Below the pieces are notes generated by a model, which saw only the letters and a program-made list of their open reading frames with translations, had not been told where the DNA came from and did no database searches. Made by a program: the position numbers and the translations under genes. Of a stretch of DNA of 6,232 bases, positions 1 to 6,232 are shown in pieces. This DNA is from JAAYYM01 sp964483545 (GTDB lineage Bacteria; Bacillota; Clostridia; Lachnospirales; Lachnospiraceae), in the NCBI GenBank assembly GCA_964483545.1, contig CAZACC010000116.1, positions 1-6,232 on the forward strand. Direction: 5' to 3'. Each line of letters begins with the position of its first letter. Position 1 is the stretch's first letter.

Positions 1-694
1 CATATACAACTCTCGCCATCAGCTCCTCCAGATGTGTGGAGCCACAGTTCGCATTAATATTTGTCCCGTCAGGATTATTGTGGATTGCAATCACATCCGC
101 ACCCATTTCTCTTAAAGTCTCTGTAGATGTATAGAATGCAGCACCCTCGGCACAGTCTACTACAATCTTTAGACCAGAAAGATCAACAGATACTGCCTTC
201 ATAGCATGGTTGATATATTCCTCTCTAGCATCTGTGCGGTATTTAATCTTGCCCACTTCGACACCAGTTGGGAATGGAATCCCTTCCAAACCACTATTAA
301 TATAGCCCTCAATCTCATCTTCAATGGCATCTGACAGCTTATAACCTTCACCGTTAAAGAACTTAATCCCATTAAACTCAACTGGATTATGTGATGCTGA
401 AATCTCGACACCTGCATCCACCTTATATTTTCTTGTCAGATAAGCCACTGCAGGAGTCGGAAGTACACCAACATATACCGCATTTGCTCCAACTGAGCAA
501 ATCCCTGCCATCAATGCATTGGCCAGCATATCGCCTGAAATTCTTGTATCGCATCCTACCATAATCGTTGGTTTATGCGAATTATGTTTTGTCAGGGCAA
601 ATGCTCCTGCCTGCCCCAGCTGCATCGCTAACAACGGTGTTAACTCTGAATTTGCTACCCCTCTGACTCCATCTGTACCAAATAATCTACTCAT
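1..694 (-). CDS. glmM: Phosphoglucosamine mutase GlmM, N-terminal 231 residues (runs off left edge)
   Basis: GlmM interconverts glucosamine-6-phosphate and glucosamine-1-phosphate in the cytoplasm, on the route to UDP-GlcNAc and peptidoglycan. The reading frame is open from an ATG at 694 to the window edge and gives 231 residues, about half of the usual roughly 450. It begins MSRLFGTDGVRG, the family's N-terminal signature. The phosphoserine loop ISASHNP lies at residues 98–104, with the catalytic serine at residue 101 (codon 392–394), followed by FNGIKFF. A PDGTNIN motif is at 208–214. The metal-binding DGD loop is expected just past the edge and cannot be checked. The start is fixed by AAGGAG nine bases upstream, inside the end of cdaR, and the two genes overlap by 8 bases (ATGAGTAG). 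Placement directly after cdaA–cdaR matches the conserved Firmicutes cluster, in which GlmM also binds CdaA and lowers its activity. The identification is very secure. Confidence 0.96.
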   Translation of the reverse strand, partial: MSRLFGTDGVRGVANSELTPLLAMQLGQAGAFALTKHNSHKPTIMVGCDTRISGDMLANALMAGICSVGANAVYVGVLPTPAVAYLTRKYKVDAGVEISASHNPVEFNGIKFFNGEGYKLSDAIEDEIEGYINSGLEGIPFPTGVEVGKIKYRTDAREEYINHAMKAVSVDLSGLKIVVDCAEGAAFYTSTETLREMGADVIAIHNNPDGTNINANCGSTHLEELMARVVY

Positions 695-2015
695 TGCTTT
701 CTTCTCCTTCAGTAAAATCTTCCTGTGTTATTTCCTCACCTATCTGTCTGAGGATAAAATGCAATGACTTCGGCTCAGCCTCCGATATTCCCGTTGGGAA
801 CGTAAAGGCTACACGTCCTGCATAGAAACCTGTAACTGTTGCTGATGAGTCCTCACTCACATCTGGTAGTACAGTACTCACATCAATCACACCCAATGTG
901 GTATTACCATCCAGCATACTAAATAGTTCTCCCAGTCCCTTGATATTTGTCTTTAGTATGCCGCCTATATCAGTCAATACCGCCTCATATCCGTCTGGGA
1001 TGTTTGAAAATGTAATGTTATCTGTCGGTATCTCTATTTCACGCATCTGCAGAGGTTCTATATATATCGTCACTGATACATTGCCGTCAAATTCAGGATT
1101 GGCCAACTCAACATCCTTTGGAAGATATTTCCTGATATTGATTACTTCTTCTACATTTGAGGTTGCACCCGTGACCGATAGATCCTCGGTCGGAATTACA
1201 ATAGACTCCAGCCCTGTATATGTACTGCCTTTTCCTGCAACCGTTATCGTGGAAGGGGATGCATCTACCATGCCTGTCATGCCGTAATCACTTGTTGTTA
1301 CACCAGAAGCATTAAAAATCAACGGAATATCCTTTGTCTGAAGCATACCAATATTCACATGGACACTCTCAATACTGCTTGTTATCATGCTTTCGTCAAT
1401 TGCTTCTCCAGCAGAGTCAAAGAAGACCAATGCCTCATCTGTGGAAATGTCTCTGCTCAATCCTGATGTATCAACCTCAGCAGCCACACGGACAATCCTT
1501 GAAATAATGGATACTGGACCTGACACTGATACAACATTTACGTTGGTTTCAACATCTCCAAGTGTATATCCCTGTTCTGGTGTGCCGATCGTATCTACTT
1601 CAATGGAGAGCTGTTTTCTTGCCAAGTCTTCTATTTTAATCTTTAGGTTCTTAGTCTTTGGTGTTATAGACTCAATCTTATCTGAATATCGGTTAGATTT
1701 CACGTCAATTGCGACAGTATCCATAAAAGTCATATCCATCATATCTGCCGTAGCCTTAATATTATCTCTACTCAAATCATCCAGAACAGAGCGTTTGGCT
1801 GTTACGGAGACACTGATGATATCACTGTCATCTAGCACCTCATATACCTTGCCCTCATTTGTAATGGTTTCACCATGAATCACTTCAACTGGAATAGAGG
1901 AAAAAATTCTGGTATTTATGGGGTCATCAATATTGACCACGACCAGCCATAATAATGAAGATGCAAGGACCGCCAATATCTTCAGGCCGATATTATTGGT
2001 TATCTTTTTTTTCAT
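687..2015 (-). CDS. cdaR: CdaR, YbbR-domain regulator of the diadenylate cyclase CdaA
   Basis: This 442-residue protein is the membrane-anchored partner of CdaA. In other Firmicutes CdaR binds CdaA and modulates c-di-AMP synthesis from outside the cytoplasmic membrane. Residues 1–7 are basic (MKKKITN), and residues 9–28 form one hydrophobic segment that should act as an uncleaved signal anchor. The rest is polar, beta-rich and exported. I see about four YbbR-type repeats, near residues 39–128, 135–222, 227–320 and, more diverged, 325–424. Recurring cues are IPVEV / LSIEV / IPLIF strand starts, a Gly-Tyr turn and V-x-V-x-G-P-like strands. The last 17 residues are strongly acidic. I chose the ATG at 2015 because AAAGGAAGG sits 7 bases upstream; an upstream in-frame TTG at 2057 has no ribosome site and would add a non-hydrophobic leader. 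The gene overlaps the end of cdaA by 23 bases and the start of glmM by 8. Confidence 0.93.
   Translation of the reverse strand: MKKKITNNIGLKILAVLASSLLWLVVVNIDDPINTRIFSSIPVEVIHGETITNEGKVYEVLDDSDIISVSVTAKRSVLDDLSRDNIKATADMMDMTFMDTVAIDVKSNRYSDKIESITPKTKNLKIKIEDLARKQLSIEVDTIGTPEQGYTLGDVETNVNVVSVSGPVSIISRIVRVAAEVDTSGLSRDISTDEALVFFDSAGEAIDESMITSSIESVHVNIGMLQTKDIPLIFNASGVTTSDYGMTGMVDASPSTITVAGKGSTYTGLESIVIPTEDLSVTGATSNVEEVINIRKYLPKDVELANPEFDGNVSVTIYIEPLQMREIEIPTDNITFSNIPDGYEAVLTDIGGILKTNIKGLGELFSMLDGNTTLGVIDVSTVLPDVSEDSSATVTGFYAGRVAFTFPTGISEAEPKSLHFILRQIGEEITQEDFTEGEESNE
704..709 (-). promoter_or_regulatory. Ribosome site for glmM inside the end of cdaR
   Basis: AAGGAG lies 9 bases before the glmM ATG at 694 and within the final codons of cdaR. 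Together with the 8-base gene overlap it indicates independent loading plus translational coupling. Confidence 0.8.
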
Positions 2016-2886
2016 CCTTCGGCCTTCCTTTCCACAGTCTGAACTTCTTTTCTTCAATCACTTTATTCTGTATCATCTGCAACTTCTCACGCAAAAAGTC
2101 AGCATTAACATTGCGGTACAATTCTCCGCCTAATGCCACTGATACTCTTCCTGTTTCTTCTGATACAATGATTGTTAATGAATCCGTCAGCTCCGAAATA
2201 CCGACACCTGCTCTGTGCCTAGTTCCCAAATCCTTGCTCAGTTCCATATTATCAGACAACGGTAAATAACATGTCGCTGAGATAATTCTATCACCGCGTA
2301 CAATAACTGCTCCGTCATGTAAGGGTGTATTATGCTCAAAAATATTGATTAATATCTGATTTGAAACAATAGAATCAAGCATGATTCCTGTTCGTTCATA
2401 CTCAAGCAAGGAATCCATCTGTTCCACAACAATTAGGGCGCCGGTTTTCACCGTGCCCATCTCATAGCTTGCTTTTACGATTTCATTCATCGTTCTATCG
2501 CTAAATAGTTCTCCTGCAACTCTGGTGCTGTCAAACGGAAATAATACTGAAAAAAGATTCCTTTTCCCCAACTGTTCCAGGGCACGTCTGAGCTCTGGCT
2601 GAAACACAACAACTGCAGCCGTAATTGCTACCCCGAACACCTTTGTGACAATCCATAAAATTGTGGTCATATTGAAAATTGCGGCAATCAAAACAAACAC
2701 CAAAATCACAAGAATTCCTTTTAACAATGCCCATGCTTTTGTGTTCTTTATCCACACCAGAAGATGATATACAAGAAATGAAATAATGCATATCTCTATG
2801 ATATCTGTCAGCATAATATTTGGAATCGATAGCCATGACAGATATTTATCTCCAAATACCCCTATTTGCTCAAAAAAATGTTCCAT
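1993..2886 (-). CDS. cdaA: Membrane diadenylate cyclase CdaA (c-di-AMP synthase)
   Basis: CdaA condenses two ATP into cyclic di-AMP, a second messenger that controls potassium and osmolyte transport and cell-wall homeostasis. The 297-residue length matches the family (about 270–300). Three membrane segments lie near residues 31–46, 54–71 and 76–95, followed by a short linker and the cytoplasmic DisA_N cyclase domain at about 100–265. Both catalytic signatures are intact: LHDGAVIV, with DGA at 191–193, and GTRHRAGVGISE, with RHR at 223–225. An active enzyme is therefore expected. The C-terminal 25 residues are rich in lysine and glutamate. The ATG at 2886 is preceded by TAGGA at a spacing of 9 bases. 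The gene follows a 25-base gap after an unknown membrane protein gene and overlaps cdaR by 23 bases, so the two are probably translated in a coupled way. Confidence 0.97.
   Translation of the reverse strand: MEHFFEQIGVFGDKYLSWLSIPNIMLTDIIEICIISFLVYHLLVWIKNTKAWALLKGILVILVFVLIAAIFNMTTILWIVTKVFGVAITAAVVVFQPELRRALEQLGKRNLFSVLFPFDSTRVAGELFSDRTMNEIVKASYEMGTVKTGALIVVEQMDSLLEYERTGIMLDSIVSNQILINIFEHNTPLHDGAVIVRGDRIISATCYLPLSDNMELSKDLGTRHRAGVGISELTDSLTIIVSEETGRVSVALGGELYRNVNADFLREKLQMIQNKVIEEKKFRLWKGRPKDEKKDNQ
2023..2031 (-). promoter_or_regulatory. Ribosome site that decides the cdaR start
   Basis: AAAGGAAGG sits 7 bases before the ATG at 2015, inside the last codons of cdaA. It supports the 442-residue form of CdaR over a longer form beginning at the in-frame TTG at 2057, which has no comparable site. 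Confidence 0.75.
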
Positions 2887-2911
2887 TTGGTCACATCCTA
2901 TAAATCACTTT

Positions 2912-3859
2912 TTATTCATGTCTCTTTGGCGCTGATTGTGAATGTATTCTCTTTACCTTTACAGAAGGAGTTGCTACTGAAATCTTTGGAATCGCCTTCA
3001 CGTAATAATAGTATTCATCATCCTCGAACTGTACATACTCTGTTCTCGAATAATCAACATTGAACACAAAGAACTGTAAGACAATCATTAATAAAACCGA
3101 TACAATCGTTCCCAATATCGTTGCGCCTAGGTTGGCATTGATGTCCAGTGACAGATCTCCTACAAAAATAATCAGGATATCTACAACGGCTCCGACACCG
3201 AGTGCAATCTTCCATGAATGATCAATAGATAATCTTTTAATCATATATACCAAAATAATCGTTGCTGAAAATGCTATGGACATCAAAATCATTTCTTTGT
3301 TATTAATAATATTGTCCACTACATACTTGAAATTTGTAACTGCACTGTCAGATTCCAGATTCCCAAGCTGCGTTGCATTATCCTTCACATATTTCAGTAT
3401 ATAATATACAATCGTACCGCATGTTACTGATATGATAGACATCGGATTTCCTACAAACCCCATCGCTAACGGCATAGCGTACGGAATCTTTAACGCAAAG
3501 CATATAGGTGTCAGCAGAACCGCCATAGAATCCTTTGGTGAAAATCTGAAATATAATACAAACATCAAAATAAACACCAACAGCACTACAATGGCGCACT
3601 CTATGGAGAGCTCATACATATGAAGTACTATAAATCCTGCCGCAAAAATGATAATCATGTTGGTCGGTAAGAACGAACATGCTAAAGCCACAATCAGAAT
3701 AATTACCGGATTTTTTAACCGGCTCATATAGCCAATGTTACCGTTAATAATAATCAATACAAATAACGCCGCTAAAAACCTAAAAACCGGTAAAATATAT
3801 ACCTCATATTTTGCGTAAAACTTAATAATTTGTTCCTTTAATTCCAGTAAAGTGGTCAT
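2912..3859 (-). CDS. Multi-pass membrane protein of unknown function, upstream of cdaA
   Basis: I do not recognise a named family for this 315-residue protein. It is very hydrophobic, with likely membrane segments near residues 22–40, 51–67, 68–83, 86–105, 111–130, 134–155, 189–207, 215–235 and 244–268 (eight or nine in all). The longest loop, about 157–188, is polar. Residues 269–315 form a soluble tail with an acidic, tyrosine-rich patch (FEDDEYYYYVKAIPK at 279–292) followed by a basic end (VKVKRI, PKRHE), which suggests that the tail is cytoplasmic. I see no nucleotide-binding, protease or transporter signature. The ATG at 3859 is supported by AAAGGA about 8 bases upstream. The gene lies 30 bases after the small membrane protein gene and 25 bases before cdaA. 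That position, not any motif, suggests a link to the c-di-AMP synthase or the cell envelope. The reading frame is certain; the function is open. Confidence 0.9.
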   Translation of the reverse strand: MTTLLELKEQIIKFYAKYEVYILPVFRFLAALFVLIIINGNIGYMSRLKNPVIILIVALACSFLPTNMIIIFAAGFIVLHMYELSIECAIVVLLVFILMFVLYFRFSPKDSMAVLLTPICFALKIPYAMPLAMGFVGNPMSIISVTCGTIVYYILKYVKDNATQLGNLESDSAVTNFKYVVDNIINNKEMILMSIAFSATIILVYMIKRLSIDHSWKIALGVGAVVDILIIFVGDLSLDINANLGATILGTIVSVLLMIVLQFFVFNVDYSRTEYVQFEDDEYYYYVKAIPKISVATPSVKVKRIHSQSAPKRHE

Positions 3860-3889
3860 CCTTTAAATCCTTTCACTGGCATCAGCTCT

Positions 3890-4288
3890 TTATCGTCTGC
3901 CTTCTTTCTCGTACATCGCCTGAAGCTCACGCAGCTGTGTGAAGTATCTGTGCAGGCTTTGCTTCGCTTTCGTATATCGATAGGAGTAAACAATGTAAGA
4001 GATCAGCATATATCCAATCAGAATCGCTGCATATGCTGTTGTTACGGTTTTGAGCAATGCCACAATATCCATCTTGTATATATCCTCCAGAAAAATTTCT
4101 AGATCGTAATATACATACATCGCAATTACAAGGAAAAAGGCAACCGTTGCACTTAACGCACCCTTTACCACCTGAAAACTGATATAATCGCCTCTGAAAT
4201 AATTGCTGATAGAAATTGTCTTTTTACCCTCATTTTCTTCATAGGCGGCCATTTTTGTCATTAATCTGATTCTATTTTCATTTAACAT
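3890..4288 (-). CDS. Small two-segment membrane protein of unknown function
   Basis: This 132-residue protein matches no family I can name. The first 40 residues are polar and charged. Hydrophobic segments lie near residues 43–61 and 83–103, separated by a short acidic loop (YDLEIFLEDIYKMD). The final 28 residues are a basic, helical stretch with heptad-like spacing (YTKAKQSLHRYF, LRELQAMYEKEGRR), consistent with a short coiled coil. The charge pattern favours both ends in the cytoplasm and a short external hairpin. The ATG at 4288 has TAGGAT about 6 bases upstream, placed immediately after the TAA stop of the preceding yvyF-like gene; the gap between the genes is only 12 bases. It is followed after 30 bases by the large membrane protein gene, so the two may be made and work together. 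That pairing is inferred from position only. Confidence 0.87.
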   Translation of the reverse strand: MLNENRIRLMTKMAAYEENEGKKTISISNYFRGDYISFQVVKGALSATVAFFLVIAMYVYYDLEIFLEDIYKMDIVALLKTVTTAYAAILIGYMLISYIVYSYRYTKAKQSLHRYFTQLRELQAMYEKEGRR

Positions 4289-4300
4289 AATATAATCCTA

Positions 4301-4717
4301 TTATTTCTTGTCAAGAAATCGCATACGTGGGTTTTCTGTACTACTTTTTCTTTGCTGCTGTATAGGCTGTATGCCTGATGGTCTCCCCGCTCCAAGCAGG
4401 TCGTTCATTGTTTCGGCCTTACATTTCTCGCAATAACGTCCTGTAATGATAGACGCCCCACAAAGTTCGCACTCCATCGCCATACCTGAACCTTCTGCAA
4501 ATACAAGACGTTCTTCACGTACCCACTGCCTGAGCTGCGAAAACTCAACATCACATTCCTCAGCCACCACCGTCATCGGAACACTATCATGATCCTGAAT
4601 GTATTTTTTGACTTCCTGAAACTTCTTCTCCAGATCTTCCTTGCAGACCGGACAAATAGGCGGTCCTGCGATATAATTAAATAATTTGTTGCATTTTTTG
4701 CAGTTTCTTACATTCAT
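4301..4717 (-). CDS. yvyF: YvyF-like zinc-ribbon / helix-turn-helix protein (flagellar operon protein family)
   Basis: This 138-residue protein has two zinc-binding pairs around a helical DNA-binding-like core. Cysteines C6, C9, C22 and C25 form an N-terminal ribbon (CKKC and CPVC). Residues about 35–72 look like a helix-turn-helix, with VVAEECDVEFSQLRQWV as the likely turn and recognition helix. Cysteines C83, C86, C96 and C99 form a second ribbon (CELC and CEKC). The tail from 111 is proline-, glutamine- and lysine-rich and probably disordered. This layout matches the YvyF family, called 'flagellar operon protein' in B. subtilis, where it lies between comFC and flgM. The same comFC–yvyF order occurs here, but no flagellar gene follows. 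The molecular role is not well established; a regulatory role is plausible from the fold. The ATG at 4717 has a strong AGGAGG at a spacing of 8 bases, and the gap after comFC is 38 bases. Confidence 0.85.
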   Translation of the reverse strand: MNVRNCKKCNKLFNYIAGPPICPVCKEDLEKKFQEVKKYIQDHDSVPMTVVAEECDVEFSQLRQWVREERLVFAEGSGMAMECELCGASIITGRYCEKCKAETMNDLLGAGRPSGIQPIQQQRKSSTENPRMRFLDKK

Positions 4718-4725
4718 CGTATGTT

Positions 4726-4731
4726 CCTCCT
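4726..4731 (-). promoter_or_regulatory. Strong AGGAGG ribosome site for the yvyF-like gene
   Basis: A perfect AGGAGG lies 8 bases upstream of the ATG at 4717, within the 38-base gap after comFC. It is the best ribosome site in the window and settles the start of the yvyF-like gene. Confidence 0.85.
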
Positions 4732-4755
4732 GATTACCTTTGTCATGCTTATAGC

Positions 4756-5466
4756 CTATACACCCTGTCCAATAGACAACGCTATAAAGAATACTTTCTT
4801 AGTTCCTGTATTCTTCAGCAAGGCAGCTACTGCATCAATGGTACTTCCTGTTGTATAGATATCATCAAGCAATATGACCGTATCTAATTTTACATCATTT
4901 TGGCTGATTTTAAAAGCCTTTTTCAAATTATTTTGACGTTCTGTATGATTTAGTTGCTTCTGTGCCGTTGTTTTCTTTTCCCTGATTACATAATGACTCA
5001 AAACAGGGATAGAAAGGCTCTTGCCTACTCGTTCAGCAATTAATTGTGCCTGATTATAGCCTCGTACTTTTTGTCTGGAGCGGTGAAGTGGAATCGGAAT
5101 CATGGCATCCGCTTTCCATGTAAGCATTTCCTTTCCCAGCCTCCTGCAAATCTCATATGCATAAAAATCAGCATATTCTCTTTTGTGTTCATACTTATAC
5201 CGATATATGCTATGTTTCACCAGATCATCATATGTAAACAATGCCAGTCCCTTGTCAAAGAAATGCGTCTGTGTGCTGCAGTCCCTGCAGTATTCGTCCT
5301 CACTATGCCTGAGCGCCTTACCACATTTGACACATCTGGGTTCTGTAATGTAAGGTGCCTCTGTTCTACATTCTGGACATGCCAGTTCACCTTTTGGCAT
5401 CACGATATCGTTGCACAAAGGGCATCTTCTTGGATAAATCAATTCAATTACTTTATGATACATCAT
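4756..5466 (-). CDS. comFC: ComFC-type double zinc-ribbon phosphoribosyltransferase-fold protein
   Basis: ComFC proteins take part in uptake and processing of transforming single-stranded DNA in the cytoplasm, and many non-competent bacteria carry them too. The 236-residue length is normal. Two zinc ribbons occupy the N-terminus: C15, C18, C30, C33 and C45, C48, C60, C63. The family signature PIPLHRSRQKVRGYNQA is at 124–140. A PRPP-binding loop, VILLDDIYTTGST, is at 197–209, with both acidic residues (D201, D202) and the TTGST phosphate-binding turn intact. The fold is therefore complete, although the reaction it catalyses is uncertain in the family. The gene overlaps recD2 by 14 bases. Two adjacent ATGs, at 5466 and 5463, are possible starts; GGAGG touches the first and is only 3 bases from the second. 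Both spacings are unusually short, so coupling to recD2 translation is likely. Co-occurrence with recD2 and yvyF supports a DNA-handling context. Confidence 0.93.
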   Translation of the reverse strand: MMYHKVIELIYPRRCPLCNDIVMPKGELACPECRTEAPYITEPRCVKCGKALRHSEDEYCRDCSTQTHFFDKGLALFTYDDLVKHSIYRYKYEHKREYADFYAYEICRRLGKEMLTWKADAMIPIPLHRSRQKVRGYNQAQLIAERVGKSLSIPVLSHYVIREKKTTAQKQLNHTERQNNLKKAFKISQNDVKLDTVILLDDIYTTGSTIDAVAALLKNTGTKKVFFIALSIGQGV

Positions 5467-6232
5467 CCTCCGAATCTCTGAATTGCTCTCTTAATTCTCT
5501 GATTCGTACAGCCAGACCAGTAAAGCGCTTCTGTTCCTCAGAATTTTCCGCCATCATCTGTATCATTTCCTCACTACCAACCAATGTAACACATTTTCGA
5601 GCACGCGTCACCCCCGTATATAACAAATTCCGGTTCATCAGCATTCTCGGTCCTGTCAGAATCGGAATGACAACTGCCGGATACTCGCTTCCCTGTGCTT
5701 TATGGATCGTGATTGCATAGGCAAGTTCCAGTTCATCCAGTTGTTTAAAAGAATAAACTATCTGCCTGTGTTCATCATATTCTACCGTAAGTGTTTCAGC
5801 ATAATGATTGATTTCCCTAACAATGCCCATATCCCCATTAAACACACCCAGTCCCTTGTCAACAGGGATTCCGTATTTGCTCAAGATTTCCCATTCTATC
5901 TGATAATTATTTCGTATCTGCATGACCTTGTCACCTTCACGAAACAGTCCCTCTCCGTACTCTCTCTCCCGTTTTTTCGGATTAGGCGGATTTAGATATT
6001 CCTGCAAAATCGGATTTAGCCGCTCTATTCCAAGCAGTCCTTTGCGCATCGGTGTCAGAACCTGAATATCATAGGATGTTGCGTCTACATACTTTGGCAG
6101 CTTTTCTCGTACAAGTGTTACTATAATCTTCAGTATGACATTGGCATCACTTCTTTTCAAAAAAAAGAAATCCTTACTTTTATTATCCATGACCGGATGT
6201 TCGCCCTGATTGATCCGGTGTGCATTCACAAC
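5453..6232 (-). CDS. recD2: RecD2-type ATP-dependent DNA helicase, C-terminal 260 residues (start beyond right edge)
   Basis: This frame is open through the right edge and encodes the C-terminal end of a superfamily 1B 5'-3' DNA helicase, normally about 740 residues. The first codons read VVNAHRINQGEHP, a RecD2 hallmark; the apparent start near 6229 is an internal GTG, not a true start. In order along the fragment I see VLTPMRKGLLGIERLN (strand-separation region), GDKVMQIRNNY, GVFNGDMGIV (SH3-like insert boundary), ELAYAITIHKAQGSEYPAVVIP (motif V region) and NLLYTGVTRARKCVTLVG (motif VI, with its arginine). All are intact. The Walker A and B motifs and the helix-hairpin-helix N-terminal domain lie outside the window and are not verified. 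In B. subtilis RecD2 acts in replication-fork maintenance and repair without RecBC. The stop overlaps the start of comFC by 14 bases. A more distant RecD/TraA-like helicase is possible but less likely. Confidence 0.9.
   Translation of the reverse strand, partial: VVNAHRINQGEHPVMDNKSKDFFFLKRSDANVILKIIVTLVREKLPKYVDATSYDIQVLTPMRKGLLGIERLNPILQEYLNPPNPKKREREYGEGLFREGDKVMQIRNNYQIEWEILSKYGIPVDKGLGVFNGDMGIVREINHYAETLTVEYDEHRQIVYSFKQLDELELAYAITIHKAQGSEYPAVVIPILTGPRMLMNRNLLYTGVTRARKCVTLVGSEEMIQMMAENSEEQKRFTGLAVRIRELREQFRDSEDDVS
5467..5471 (-). promoter_or_regulatory. GGAGG ribosome site abutting the comFC start
   Basis: GGAGG is directly followed by ATGATG. The spacing is 0 bases to the first ATG (5466) and 3 bases to the second (5463), both much shorter than the usual 5–9. 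It lies inside the recD2 coding sequence 12 to 16 bases before the end of that frame. Terminating ribosomes from recD2 probably help start comFC, and the second ATG is the more favourable of the two. Confidence 0.6.

Noticed and set aside
199..417. Minus-strand 72-codon frame within glmM
   Set aside because: It overlaps the phosphoserine-loop region of glmM in another frame and has no recognisable domain; glmM is clearly the real gene.
898..1878. Plus-strand open frames of 129 and 163 codons at 898–1287 and 1387–1878
   Set aside because: They lie wholly antisense to cdaR, have no ribosome site before their starts, and their low-complexity serine/threonine-rich translations mirror the codon pattern of the exported protein.
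2005..2012. Run of eight A (minus strand) right after the cdaR ATG, as a possible phase-variation tract; a similar eight-base run occurs in recD2 at 6159–6166
   Set aside because: Eight-base runs are common in AT-rich genomes, both frames are intact, and the first run simply encodes the lysines of the signal-anchor N-terminus.
2887..2911. Possible c-di-AMP riboswitch (ydaO type) or promoter ahead of cdaA
   Set aside because: The gap is only 25 bases and is filled by the ribosome site; there is no room for a riboswitch, and no paired -35/-10 elements are evident.
5044..5720. Plus-strand frames opposite comFC and recD2
   Set aside because: Both are antisense to well-identified genes with intact family motifs, and the cysteine-rich look of one simply reflects the opposite strand of the ComFC zinc ribbons.
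1..6232. Mobile elements, defence systems, CRISPR arrays, tRNA or rRNA genes
   Set aside because: No direct repeats, inverted repeats with transposase remnants, spacer-repeat periodicity or RNA gene structure was seen; coding genes fill essentially the whole window.

Overview
The window is a tightly packed stretch of Firmicutes chromosome with every gene on the minus strand. It reads, in transcription order from the right edge: recD2 (3' part), comFC, a yvyF-like zinc-ribbon gene, two membrane-protein genes of unknown function, cdaA, cdaR and glmM (5' part). Moderate-to-low GC, strong AGGAGG-type ribosome sites, and a ComFC–YvyF pair followed by CdaA–CdaR–GlmM point to a Clostridia-type organism. 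My memory of similar gene orders suggests Lachnospiraceae, but that is recollection and not something a search has confirmed.

Right third (about 4301–6232): the C-terminal helicase half of a RecD2-type ATPase overlaps a complete ComFC-type protein with two zinc ribbons and a phosphoribosyltransferase fold. A two-zinc-ribbon, helix-turn-helix protein of the YvyF (flagellar operon protein) family follows. In Bacillus subtilis yvyF sits directly after the comF genes and before flgM; here no flagellar gene follows.

Middle (about 2912–4288): a 132-residue protein with two membrane segments and a charged C-terminal helix, then a 315-residue multi-pass membrane protein with a cytoplasmic-looking, acidic and tyrosine-rich tail. 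I recognise neither. They lie immediately upstream of the c-di-AMP synthase gene and are the least explained part of the window.

Left third (1–2886): the conserved c-di-AMP / cell-wall module. CdaA is the membrane diadenylate cyclase with intact DGA and RHR motifs. CdaR is its YbbR-repeat partner outside the membrane. GlmM makes glucosamine-1-phosphate for peptidoglycan precursor synthesis and is known in other Firmicutes to bind and inhibit CdaA.

All spacings are between a 23-base overlap and a 38-base gap. I found no terminator or convincing promoter between genes, so the eight genes probably form part of one transcript that continues beyond both edges. There are no RNA genes, mobile elements, CRISPR arrays or gene-free stretches. 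Most of the window is conserved housekeeping sequence; the two unknown membrane proteins beside CdaA are the real candidates for something undescribed.
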